NCBI GenBank assembly: GCA_038239345.1
Contig: JBBSEX010000024.1
Location: 1-64,000 of the forward strand
Source: JBBSEX01 sp038239345
Lineage (GTDB): Bacteria; Acidobacteriota; Terriglobia; Bryobacterales; Bryobacteraceae
Direction: 5' to 3'
DNA length: 64,000 nucleotides
Part shown: positions 1-7,630 of the stretch, piece after piece
How the letters are laid out: every line of letters starts with the position of its first letter
Numbering within the stretch: the stretch's first letter is position 1
Made by a program: the position numbers and the translations under genes
The notes under the pieces: model-generated
The model's database searches: none
Seen by the model: the letters and a program-made list of their open reading frames with translations, nothing else
What the model was told of the DNA's origin: nothing

Positions 1-449
1 CAACCCATATTCCAGGTCTGCGCCTTTTCCGAAGCCGGAGAGTCCGGGCGCCCGCCCTTGCCAAACATCTGGCTGAAAATATCGCGAAATCCACCAGCGG
101 AACCTTCCTGGCTGGCAGTACGCCGCGCACCTTGTCCGGACATGAATTCCGAAAAATCGAATCCGCCGAAGCCCATACCAGGGTCACCCTGGCCGGGTGT
201 TGCCGGGGCGCCGGGAAAGCCGTTCTCCGAGTAAACGCCATATTGATCGAACATCGCCCGCTTTTTCGGATCGCTCAGGATGTCGTAGGCTTCCTGAACA
301 GTTTTAAAACGATCTTCCGAAGACTTATCGCCAGGATTGAGGTCCGGGTGATACTTTCGCGCAAGACGGCGATAGGTCTTGCGGATTTCCTCCGGCGTAG
401 CTTTCCGGTCGACGCCGAGAGTTTCGTAGTAATCTGTTTGCTTTTGCAT
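1..449 (-). CDS. dnaJ: DnaJ-family co-chaperone, partial (3' part beyond window)
   Basis: Cytoplasmic Hsp40 co-chaperone that delivers substrates to DnaK and stimulates its ATPase. The visible 149 residues begin MQKQTDYYETLGVDRKATPE and hold the J domain (about residues 5-70), with the HPD motif in KYHPDLNPGDK and the later DPKKRAMFDQYG segment. A Gly/Phe/Ser-rich linker follows (GFGGFDFSEF). The gene runs off the left edge, so the zinc-finger and C-terminal domains cannot be seen; it could be classical DnaJ or CbpA-like. It lies 61 bp downstream of dnaK on the same strand and is probably co-transcribed with it. Start is the ATG at 449. Confidence 0.88.
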   Translation of the reverse strand, partial: MQKQTDYYETLGVDRKATPEEIRKTYRRLARKYHPDLNPGDKSSEDRFKTVQEAYDILSDPKKRAMFDQYGVYSENGFPGAPATPGQGDPGMGFGGFDFSEFMSGQGARRTASQEGSAGGFRDIFSQMFGKGGRPDSPASEKAQTWNMG

Positions 450-510
450 AATCGAAAAAGGGCGGATCCTTTGCGCGACCCGCCCCACCAGCCAACGTGT
501 TTAGTCGCTC

Positions 511-2436
511 TTACTTCTTGTCGTCGACGTCGACAAATTCGGCGTCGACGACGTTATCCTTCGGCTTGGTATCACCGGCGGACGATTGGCCACCCTGCGC
601 TCCGGCCGCGGCACTGCTCTGGTCGCCACCAGTAGTGCTGGAGGCTTTGTACATCTCCTCGGCCATCTTGCCGCTGACCTGCTGCAACCGGTCGTTCGCT
701 TTGCGGATCGTGTCCAGCCCGCCTTCGGCCATCGCCTTCCGGGTCTCTTCCAGGGCCACTTCCACATCCTTCGCGGTGGCATCGCTGATCTTCGAACGCT
801 GTTCCTTCAGCGTCTTCTCGATGCTATACACGGTGGCGTCGGCCTGGTTGCGCGCTTCGATTTCTTCCTTCTTGCGGCGATCGTCAGCGGAATTCGCGTC
901 GGCGTCGCGAGCCATCTTTTCCACTTCGTCCTTACTCAGACCGGACGAAGAAGCGATGGTGATCTTCTGTTCGTTGCTGGTGGCGCCGTCCTTGGCCGCT
1001 ACATTCAGGATGCCGTTGGCGTCAATGTCGAACGTAACCTCGATTTGCGGAATACCACGGGAAGCCGGCGGAATCCCCACAAGCTGGAAGACTCCCAGCA
1101 GGCGATTATCCTTCGCCATCGCGCGTTCGCCCTGGAAAACCTTGATTTCTACCGACGTCTGATTGTCGGCCGCGGTCGAGAACTTCTCACCCTTGCGGGT
1201 CGGGATGGTCGTGTTGCGCTCAATCAGCTTGGTGAAAACGCCGCCCAGAGTCTCAATGCCAAGAGACAACGGCGTGACATCCAGCAGCAGAACATCTTTT
1301 ACTTCGCCGGCCAAAACGCCACCCTGTACCGCCGCGCCCACCGCGACCACTTCATCGGGGTTCACGCTGCGATTGGGTTCCTTGCCGAAAAGGTCGCGAA
1401 CAATCTGTTGGACCTTGGGAATACGCGTCGATCCGCCAACCAATACAACTTCATTAATTTGCGAAGGCGAAATGCCGGCGTCGGTAATGGCGCGCTTGCA
1501 GGGCTCAACTGTCCGCTGCAGAATATCTTCCACCATCTGCTCAAACTTCGCCCGGGTCAACTTGATGGTCAGGTGCTTCGGTCCGCTTGCGTCGGCTGTC
1601 AAGAAGGGCAGGTTGACTTCGGTTTCCAGAAGGGTCGACAGCTCAATCTTCGCCTTCTCAGCGGCTTCCTTCAAGCGCTGCAGAGCCATCTGATCCTTGG
1701 ATACGTCCAGACCTTGCTCTTTCTTGAATTCCTGAATCAGCCAGTCGATGATGCGCTGGTCGATGTTGTCGCCGCCCAGATGCGTGTCGCCGTTGGTCGA
1801 CTTTACTTCAACCACTCCATCGCCCACTTCCAGGATGGAAATATCGAATGTGCCGCCGCCAAAATCATAAACGGCGATGGTCTCGTTCTTCTTCTTATCA
1901 AGGCCATACGCGAGTGCCGCGGCCGTCGGCTCATTGATGATGCGGGCCACTTCCAATCCGGCAATCTGGCCGGCATCCTTCGTAGCTTGGCGTTGGGCGT
2001 CGTTAAAGTAAGCTGGCACCGTGATCACGGCCTTGGTTACTTTCTCACCCAGGTAGGCCTCGGCGGCTTCCTTCAGCTTGGTCAAAATCATCGCCGAAAT
2101 CTCCGGCGGCGAAAACTTCTTGCCACTAATATCGACGCGAGCGTCATTGTTATCGCCCGCTACGATCTTGTACGGCACCAGCTTCATCTCTTCGGTGACT
2201 TCGTTGTGCCTGCGGCCCATGAAGCGCTTAATCGAGTAGATGGTATTCTCGGGGTTAGTGACGGACTGGCGCTTTGCAACCTGCCCTGCGAGCCGCTCGC
2301 CTGTCTTGGTAAATGCCACGACAGATGGTGTAGTTCGGCCACCTTCCTGGTTGGGGATTACGACGGGCTGGCCGCCTTCCATGACGGCAACAACGGAGTT
2401 CGTGGTGCCGAGGTCGATTCCAATGATCTTGCTCAT
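511..2436 (-). CDS. dnaK: Chaperone DnaK (Hsp70)
   Basis: Cytoplasmic ATP-dependent Hsp70 that binds and refolds unfolded polypeptides with DnaJ and GrpE. The 641-residue product starts MSKIIGIDLGTTNSVVAVME, has the actin-like nucleotide-binding domain (phosphate loops GIDLGTTNS and VYDFGGGTFDISIL, adenosine motif VVLVGGSTRIPKVQ), the linker DVLLLDVTPLSLGIETLGG, a substrate-binding beta domain and a helical lid ending NVVDAEFVDVDDKK. Length and C-terminal EFVDVDD match ordinary DnaK. An in-frame TTG at 2460 would add eight residues, but the ATG at 2436 gives the conserved N-terminus and follows a purine-rich GGAAGGA. dnaJ follows directly. Confidence 0.97.
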   Translation of the reverse strand: MSKIIGIDLGTTNSVVAVMEGGQPVVIPNQEGGRTTPSVVAFTKTGERLAGQVAKRQSVTNPENTIYSIKRFMGRRHNEVTEEMKLVPYKIVAGDNNDARVDISGKKFSPPEISAMILTKLKEAAEAYLGEKVTKAVITVPAYFNDAQRQATKDAGQIAGLEVARIINEPTAAALAYGLDKKKNETIAVYDFGGGTFDISILEVGDGVVEVKSTNGDTHLGGDNIDQRIIDWLIQEFKKEQGLDVSKDQMALQRLKEAAEKAKIELSTLLETEVNLPFLTADASGPKHLTIKLTRAKFEQMVEDILQRTVEPCKRAITDAGISPSQINEVVLVGGSTRIPKVQQIVRDLFGKEPNRSVNPDEVVAVGAAVQGGVLAGEVKDVLLLDVTPLSLGIETLGGVFTKLIERNTTIPTRKGEKFSTAADNQTSVEIKVFQGERAMAKDNRLLGVFQLVGIPPASRGIPQIEVTFDIDANGILNVAAKDGATSNEQKITIASSSGLSKDEVEKMARDADANSADDRRKKEEIEARNQADATVYSIEKTLKEQRSKISDATAKDVEVALEETRKAMAEGGLDTIRKANDRLQQVSGKMAEEMYKASSTTGGDQSSAAAGAQGGQSSAGDTKPKDNVVDAEFVDVDDKK

Positions 2437-2498
2437 AAAGGGTTTGGTGTTTCCTTCCAATTGCCTGTCGCTACGTCCCGCAGGCTTAGTACAACACC

Positions 2499-2527
2499 AG
2501 TATGAGATCTTAGTGTCGGACTGTCAA
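2499..2527 (-). promoter_or_regulatory. Sigma70-type promoter for dnaK-dnaJ
   Basis: On the minus strand TTGACA (2522-2527) is followed after exactly 17 bp by CATACT (2499-2504), 63 bp upstream of the dnaK ATG. The -35 box is a perfect consensus match. I see no CIRCE inverted repeat in the leader, so HrcA control is not supported here. The promoter abuts the start of the divergent modA-like gene. Confidence 0.6.
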
Positions 2528-2534
2528 CCATAGT

Positions 2535-3224
2535 ATGAAATTCTTTTTACTCTTATTTGCGTTCCTGCCCCTAAACGCCGCGGATCTACTGGTCGCCGCC
2601 GCATCAGACCTCGCGCCGCTGAAGGCCGCCCTGCAAACTGCCACCGGTCAGCGGGTTACGGTTGTATTGGGTGCCAGCGGATCCTTGAAACAGCAAATCC
2701 ACAATGGAGCGCCATTTGACGTGTTTCTCTCCGCTAATGAGCAATATATAAAGGACTTAGCAGTGTCAGGGGAGATTGTGCCGGATTCCGTGGAAGTGTA
2801 CGCCACGGGCCGGATAGCGGTATGGTCTTCCAGCGGGCGATGGAAGACGCTGCACAATCTTACAAATAGCGAGGTGCGGAAGATTGCCATTGCGAATCCG
2901 GCATCGGCCCCCTACGGCGCGGCCGCGCAACAGGCGCTGGAGAAGCAAGGCTTATGGAAAGCACTCCAGCCGAAAATTGTCTACGCCGAGAATATCCGCC
3001 AGGCTCTGCAGTTCGCAGAAAGTAAGAACGCCGATGCCGCGATCGTTTCCTGGACACTGGCGCATAATATTGGCGGCGTGCTGATCCCGCCGGAGCTACA
3101 CTCGCCTATTCGGCAAGCCGGCGGGATTGTCGCGGCAAGCAAAAATCAGGCGGCGGCGCGAGAGTTTCTGAAATACCTGGTTTCGGCAGCCGGCCGGGAA
3201 CTTCTGAAGTCCCACGGATTGTAG
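2535..3224 (+). CDS. modA: Molybdate ABC transporter substrate-binding protein (ModA-like)
   Basis: Periplasmic binding protein that captures molybdate or a similar oxyanion for an ABC importer. The 229-residue protein has a short signal peptide (MKFFLLLFAFLPLNAADLLV) and the ModA layout: LLVAAASDLAPLK at the mature N-terminus, VVLGASGSLKQQIHNGAPFDVFLSA for anion binding, and EFLKYLVSAAGRELLKSHGL at the C-terminus. No modB or modC permease gene is nearby, so it must share a distant permease or act alone. It precedes two subunits of a molybdenum hydroxylase, which fits molybdate supply. It is transcribed divergently from dnaK. Confidence 0.87.
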   Translation: MKFFLLLFAFLPLNAADLLVAAASDLAPLKAALQTATGQRVTVVLGASGSLKQQIHNGAPFDVFLSANEQYIKDLAVSGEIVPDSVEVYATGRIAVWSSSGRWKTLHNLTNSEVRKIAIANPASAPYGAAAQQALEKQGLWKALQPKIVYAENIRQALQFAESKNADAAIVSWTLAHNIGGVLIPPELHSPIRQAGGIVAASKNQAAAREFLKYLVSAAGRELLKSHGL

Positions 3225-3268
3225 GGAAGTTATACGATAAAGCTTACTGAATTTGGGGGAGACTGCCA

Positions 3269-3724
3269 ATGATTCAACTGAAGGTGAATGGCGCAAGCCG
3301 GCAATTCGATGGCGATCCGGACATGCCGCTGCTGTGGTACGTTCGCGATTTATTGGAGCTGACCGGCACCAAATTTGGCTGTGGGGCAGGACTCTGCGGA
3401 GCATGCACGGTTCACCTGAACGGTGCGGCGACGCGTAGCTGCCTTACGCCGATGAAGGCCGCCGCGGGAAAGAACGTCACGACGATTGAGGGGCTTAGCG
3501 CCGACGGCAGCCATCCGCTGCAGAAGGCCTGGGAGCAATGTAATGTTCCCCAGTGCGGCTATTGCCAGAGTGGACAAATCATGCAGGCCGCGGCGCTTCT
3601 GAAAGACAAACCCAAGCCTAGCGACGGCGAAATCGATGCCGCGATGCAGGGCAACATCTGCCGCTGCGGCACGTATCAAAGAATTCGAAAAGCTATCAAG
3701 ATTGCCGCCGGGGTGAACGCATGA
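3269..3724 (+). CDS. Small [2Fe-2S] subunit of xanthine-oxidase-family molybdenum hydroxylase
   Basis: Electron-transfer subunit of a two-component molybdenum hydroxylase of the isoquinoline-1-oxidoreductase/aldehyde-oxidoreductase type (IorA/CoxS-like). The 151 residues contain a plant-type [2Fe-2S] site (CGAGLCGAC with C38, C43, C46, plus C58) and the second helical-domain cluster (CGYC, C96/C99, and CRC, C131/C133). Length is normal for the family. The start follows a purine-rich GGGGGAGA. Its stop overlaps the start of the large subunit (ATGA, 3721-3724), showing translational coupling. Substrate cannot be told from sequence. Confidence 0.92.
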   Translation: MIQLKVNGASRQFDGDPDMPLLWYVRDLLELTGTKFGCGAGLCGACTVHLNGAATRSCLTPMKAAAGKNVTTIEGLSADGSHPLQKAWEQCNVPQCGYCQSGQIMQAAALLKDKPKPSDGEIDAAMQGNICRCGTYQRIRKAIKIAAGVNA

Positions 3725-5961
3725 GCCGTATCGAAAACGTGAGCCGTCGCGATTTTTTTAATGGCCTGTTCTCCGTCGGAGCGTTCGTACTGGGCGCGCA
3801 GCTGCTTCCCGACAATGCGTTCGCCGGGACCGAAGGCGGCAGCGCAACCTGGCGTCCCAGTGTCTATCTCGGAATCGAGCCGGACGGCACCGTGATCATC
3901 GTCGCTCACCGGTCTGAAATGGGGACGGGTATTCGCACCGTGCTGCCGATGGTGGTTGCCGATGAATTGGGCGCGGACTGGCAAAAAGTTCGCTTGGAAC
4001 AGGCCCTGGGCGACAAAAAGTACGGGTCACAGGACACCGATGGCTCCTGTTCGATTCGCGATTTCTACGATGCCATGCGAGTGGCGGGTGCAACCACGCG
4101 TCTGATGCTGGAGCGGGCTGCGGCCACAAAATGGGGCGTACCGGCGGCGGAATGCCACGCCAATAACAATGAAGTGTCGCATGCTCCAAGCGGTAAGAAG
4201 AGTGGATGGGGCGAATTTGTTACGCTGGCGGCGCAACAGCCGGTGCCCAAGAAGGAAGAATTAAAGTTTAAGTCGGCGGCGGAATATCGCTACATCGGCA
4301 AGGGTGTCCCGATCGCGGATCTGAATGATTTGTGCACCGGTAAGGGGACGTTCGGGATGGACGCGGCAAGGCCCGGAATGGTCTACGCGTCGATCGAGCG
4401 GTCACCCGTTTTAGGGGGCAAGGTCAAGACTTGTGACGACGCCGAAGCTCGCAAGGTGACTGGGGTTCAGCAGACCGTGATGATCGATCCATTCACTCCC
4501 CCACATGCCTTTCAAGCGCTGGGCGGCGTGGCGGTGATCGCCAACAATACCTGGTCGGCGATGCAGGGCCGCAAGAAATTGAAGGTTGAGTGGGATAACG
4601 GCGACAACGGGAGCTACGATTCGAACGAGTTTAAGAAATCGTTGTATGAGACCGTGCGCAAGCCTTGTAAAGTGGTGCGCAATGTCGGCGACGTGGATGC
4701 TGAGTTCGCCAAGAACACGAAGATCCACGAAGCCGAATACTATGTGCCGTTGCTGGCCCACGCGGCGATGGAGCCACCGGCCGCGGTAGCCGAATTCAAG
4801 GATGGCAAGGTGGAAGCGTGGACCGCGACCCAGAATCCGCAGGCTGTCCAGGAAGCCGTGGGTAAGGCGCTGGGCATCGACAAGAACAATGTGACTTGCC
4901 ACGTCACTCTGCTCGGGGGCGGCTTCGGCCGCAAGTCGAAACCCGATTATGTGGTGGAAGCGGCGCTGCTATCGAAGAAGGTGGGCAAGCCGGTAAAAGT
5001 AATCTGGTCGCGTGAGGACGATTTGCGATTCGACTATTATCATTCGGTGGCGGCGATGTACATGAAAGCCGCCACCGACGATAAGGGCCGACCGACGGCT
5101 TGGCTGCACCGCAGTGCTTTCCCTCCAATCGCGTCGATGAACGACGTCAGTGCCCGTTATGGCTTTGAAGTCAGCATGGGCTGGACGGATCTGCCTTACA
5201 ACATCGCTAATCATCGAGCGGAGAACGGTCCGGCGCAGGCCCACGTCCGGATCGGCTGGATGCGCTCGGTAGCGAACATTTATCACGCCTTCGCGATTCA
5301 TTCCTTCGTGGATGAATTGGCGGTGGCGGCGAATCGCGATCGAGTGGAATATCTGCTGGACGTGGTGGGGCAGCCGCGTATCGTTGATTTACGTCCGCCG
5401 GGAGCGACGGGTCCGAACAAGTCGCCCATGGCCGAGAAATATCCGCTGGATACGGGCCGCTTGCGGAATGTGATTGAGCTTGCCGCACAGAAATCGGATT
5501 GGGCGAATAAGAAACCAGGAAAGGGGCGGGCGCTGGGCATCGCCGCGCATCGAAGCTTCCTGACCTATGTCGCCGCCGTGGTTGAAGTGGAGGTTGACGA
5601 TAAGGGCAAGGTCAAAATCCCCCGCGTCGATATCGCTGTGGATTGCGGGAAGGTGATTCACCCCGACCGCGTAATTGCGCAATTTGAGGGTGCGGCGGTG
5701 TTCGGGACGAGCTTGGCCCTGATGGGCGAAATTACGGCGGCGAATGGGCGAATCCAGCAATCGAATTTCAATAATTATCCAGTGGCCCGGATGAATGAAG
5801 CGCCCTTCGAGACCCACGTTCATCTGGTGAAGAGCGACGCCGCGCCGGCAGGAGTCGGTGAGCCCGGCGTACCCCCAATCGCCCCGGCTATTTGTAACGC
5901 GATTTTCGCCGCCACAGGCAAGCGCCTGCGCGAGTTGCCCGTGAAGAGCAAACTGGCATAG
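3721..5961 (+). CDS. Large molybdopterin subunit of xanthine-oxidase-family hydroxylase, TAT-exported
   Basis: Catalytic subunit that would hydroxylate an aldehyde or N-heterocycle at a molybdenum-cytosine-dinucleotide centre (IorB-like, 746 residues). It starts with a twin-arginine signal (SRRDFFNGLFSVGAFVLGAQ), so the folded holoenzyme is probably exported with its small partner riding along. Family landmarks include VAHRSEMGTGIRTVLPMVVA near residue 60, LLGGGFGRKSKPDYVVEA for cofactor binding, and the C-terminal GVGEPGVPPIAPAICNAIF carrying the conserved catalytic Glu. It overlaps the small subunit by 4 bp. The actual substrate is unknown. Confidence 0.92.
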   Translation: MSRIENVSRRDFFNGLFSVGAFVLGAQLLPDNAFAGTEGGSATWRPSVYLGIEPDGTVIIVAHRSEMGTGIRTVLPMVVADELGADWQKVRLEQALGDKKYGSQDTDGSCSIRDFYDAMRVAGATTRLMLERAAATKWGVPAAECHANNNEVSHAPSGKKSGWGEFVTLAAQQPVPKKEELKFKSAAEYRYIGKGVPIADLNDLCTGKGTFGMDAARPGMVYASIERSPVLGGKVKTCDDAEARKVTGVQQTVMIDPFTPPHAFQALGGVAVIANNTWSAMQGRKKLKVEWDNGDNGSYDSNEFKKSLYETVRKPCKVVRNVGDVDAEFAKNTKIHEAEYYVPLLAHAAMEPPAAVAEFKDGKVEAWTATQNPQAVQEAVGKALGIDKNNVTCHVTLLGGGFGRKSKPDYVVEAALLSKKVGKPVKVIWSREDDLRFDYYHSVAAMYMKAATDDKGRPTAWLHRSAFPPIASMNDVSARYGFEVSMGWTDLPYNIANHRAENGPAQAHVRIGWMRSVANIYHAFAIHSFVDELAVAANRDRVEYLLDVVGQPRIVDLRPPGATGPNKSPMAEKYPLDTGRLRNVIELAAQKSDWANKKPGKGRALGIAAHRSFLTYVAAVVEVEVDDKGKVKIPRVDIAVDCGKVIHPDRVIAQFEGAAVFGTSLALMGEITAANGRIQQSNFNNYPVARMNEAPFETHVHLVKSDAAPAGVGEPGVPPIAPAICNAIFAATGKRLRELPVKSKLA

Positions 5962-5987
5962 AGGCCAAATCGGGTAAGATGGGGAGC

Positions 5988-6077
5988 GGAGGAATGGCAG
6001 AGCGGTTTAATGCGGCGGTCTTGAAAACCGTTGAACCTTTACGGGTTCCGGGGGTTCGAATCCCTCTTCCTCCGCCA
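5988..6077 (+). tRNA. tRNA-Ser (anticodon UGA)
   Basis: A 90-nt class II tRNA: acceptor GGAGGAA (5988-5994) pairs with TTCCTCC (6067-6073), discriminator G, and encoded CCA (6075-6077). The anticodon loop CTTGAAA has TGA, a long variable arm follows, and the T-arm contains GGTTCGAATCC. Its 3' end is the insertion site of the island that begins here. Confidence 0.96.
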
Positions 6078-6078
6078 G
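6057..6078. repeat. attL core: 22-bp direct repeat in the 3' end of tRNA-Ser
   Basis: This segment, from CGAATCCC to CCGCCAG, spans the T-arm 3' half, acceptor 3' strand and CCA. It is repeated without mismatch at 22638-22659 in the same orientation. A repeat ending at the tRNA CCA with a tyrosine integrase gene starting 90 bp away is the classic signature of tRNA-targeted integration. The tRNA remains intact on this side. Confidence 0.92.
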
Positions 6079-6083
6079 ATTTT

Positions 6084-6126
6084 AGATTGATGTATCTTTC
6101 TTAAAATGAGATAGATACATCAATCT
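6084..6126. repeat. 14-bp perfect inverted repeat beside attL
   Basis: AGATTGATGTATCT (6084-6097) is mirrored by AGATACATCAATCT (6113-6126) with a 15-bp spacer. It lies between the tRNA end and the integrase gene. It could be a hairpin ending tRNA transcription, or a binding site in the attachment region for the integrase or an excision factor. AT-rich composition unlike the flanks suits an att region. Confidence 0.7.
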
Positions 6127-6141
6127 CATGAAGTTGACAGG

Positions 6142-6162
6142 TGGTAGAACGCTGGTAGAATT
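6142..6162 (+). repeat. Paired TGGTAGAA direct repeats, left end of island
   Basis: TGGTAGAAC (6142-6150) and TGGTAGAATT (6153-6162) lie in tandem just before the integrase ATG. Near-identical copies occur beside the right end (22529-22537, 22541-22550, 22561-22569). Matching short direct repeats at both ends of an integrated element are typical of integrase arm-type sites, which is the inferred role. Confidence 0.55.
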
Positions 6163-6167
6163 GAGGC

Positions 6168-7562
6168 ATGAAACAACAGCTTCGGGTCTACCGAAACCAC
6201 ACCCCGGCCTGCATTCACGGCCATCGAACGCCCCTCTATGACGCCGATACCAGCGTTCCAGATTGCTCATGCCCTCTCAACGTCGTCGGCTATCTGAACC
6301 ACGTCGTCAATCCTGACGGCACTTTAAAGCGCATTCGTCATAAGAGCCTTGACACTAAGGACTGGCACACCGCCCGTCAAACGGCTGAACAGTGGTTGCA
6401 GTGGGAAGACTTCTCGGAACCGTTGCCGGATGCCGACTTGGTGAACCGTCAAGATGTGACGATTGACCAAGCTGTATCCTTCTTCTTCCGTTATTGCGCC
6501 GAGACCCACACCAGAGGACAAGCATCACGAGCCAAGTATGAGGTATTGCTCAACCAACGCCTGAAGCCGTGGTTTCAAGGGAAACGAAAGCTCTTCATTA
6601 GAGCGTTTGACGATGCGGTTTTAGTCAAGATGTTCTTCATGTCGTGGGTTAACTTGCAACCGGCACGAGGGAAGCAGAGCACGATGGAGGTCAAGAAGCC
6701 ACTGGCTCTCAACACGAAGCGTGCCGAGCTTGAGCGGTATCGAACCTTCCTCGAATTCTGCCGTGGCAATGGCTGGCTTCAGTTCAACTATGCCAAGACG
6801 ATAAAGGTCGGCAAAGCGAGAGTCGCACAAAAAATTGCGTTCACGATGGATGAGTACTCGAATATCGTTAAGACGGCTGACGCCTGGACAGACCGTTACT
6901 ACAAGACGAACCGCCGAGCCGGTCGGCTACGTGCCTTCACGCTTGCTCTGCGTTACCTTGGTCAGCGTTTGAGCGATACTGCCATGTTGGGACCCGACAA
7001 TCTCATCAAGGACGGCGGCAATTGGTTTGTTGTTCTCACACAGATCAAGACAGGAAACGGCGTCAAGATTCCGGTTCCCGTCGAACTGGTTGAGCGGCTT
7101 AACGCCTTGCCGATTCTTGGCGCTACCAAAGAACCATTCGTGTTGCACCGTGCCAACTACAGCATCGACTATGGGACGCAGTTTTGGTTCTGGACAGCCG
7201 ATATTCCCGAGGGGGCAAACGCTGAAAAGATCAATCAGGTTGTGGAATCGCTGGCTAAGAATTGGTCTGACGACATCACGGCTTTGCTGGCGAAGACAGA
7301 AAAGGCGTACTCAAAGTTCAAACATCATGCAACGCCTCATACCTTCCGGCACTTCTTCGCCATCACAATGCTTCGAGCGGGTGTCCCGATTGAGCAAGTC
7401 TCGAAGTGGCTTGGTCACTCTTCGCCACTCGTTACCGCCCGTCACTACTCTAACGCCAACAGTGATTGGCACGACAATAGCCACCGAGTCTACATGGACG
7501 CTCTAAAGGCGCTAGAACCGGCCTCCACTGGTAAGGTTCTGAAGATGCCGAAGGCGGGATAG
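6168..7562 (+). CDS. Tyrosine recombinase / integrase of the island
   Basis: Site-specific recombinase expected to integrate and excise the island at tRNA-Ser. The 464 residues show the tyrosine-recombinase catalytic set: Arg267 in YLGQRLSD, His391 and Arg394 in HTFRH, His417 in KWLGHSS and nucleophile Tyr427 in ARHYSN. An SAM-like core-binding region occupies roughly 95-210. The N-terminus has a Cys/His cluster (CIHGH and CSC, residues 15-35) that could hold a metal and contact DNA. It starts 90 bp after the tRNA CCA. The first bases share the 13-mer GCATGAAACAACA with the control region of the hsdR operon. Confidence 0.95.
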   Translation: MKQQLRVYRNHTPACIHGHRTPLYDADTSVPDCSCPLNVVGYLNHVVNPDGTLKRIRHKSLDTKDWHTARQTAEQWLQWEDFSEPLPDADLVNRQDVTIDQAVSFFFRYCAETHTRGQASRAKYEVLLNQRLKPWFQGKRKLFIRAFDDAVLVKMFFMSWVNLQPARGKQSTMEVKKPLALNTKRAELERYRTFLEFCRGNGWLQFNYAKTIKVGKARVAQKIAFTMDEYSNIVKTADAWTDRYYKTNRRAGRLRAFTLALRYLGQRLSDTAMLGPDNLIKDGGNWFVVLTQIKTGNGVKIPVPVELVERLNALPILGATKEPFVLHRANYSIDYGTQFWFWTADIPEGANAEKINQVVESLAKNWSDDITALLAKTEKAYSKFKHHATPHTFRHFFAITMLRAGVPIEQVSKWLGHSSPLVTARHYSNANSDWHDNSHRVYMDALKALEPASTGKVLKMPKAG

Positions 7563-7586
7563 CTGCAACACATGCCAAAAGATCAA

Positions 7587-7613
7587 GGACCCGGTTGCTA
7601 TTTTGCCGGGTTC
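7587..7613. terminator. Possible bidirectional hairpin terminator
   Basis: GGACCCGG (7587-7594) pairs with CCGGGTTC (7606-7613) over 8 bp including one G-T, with an 11-nt loop. It sits between the convergent integrase and hsdR genes. There is no strong U-tract, so the terminator call is tentative. Confidence 0.35.
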
Positions 7614-7630
7614 TGCGCTCGAAGGTTTCT

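Noticed and set aside
586..2505. 639-codon plus-strand open frame opposite dnaK
   Set aside because: Antisense shadow of a clearly conserved DnaK; no family features and composition forced by the dnaK codons.
2461..2534. Possible CIRCE/HrcA operator upstream of dnaK
   Set aside because: No inverted repeat of the CIRCE type is present.
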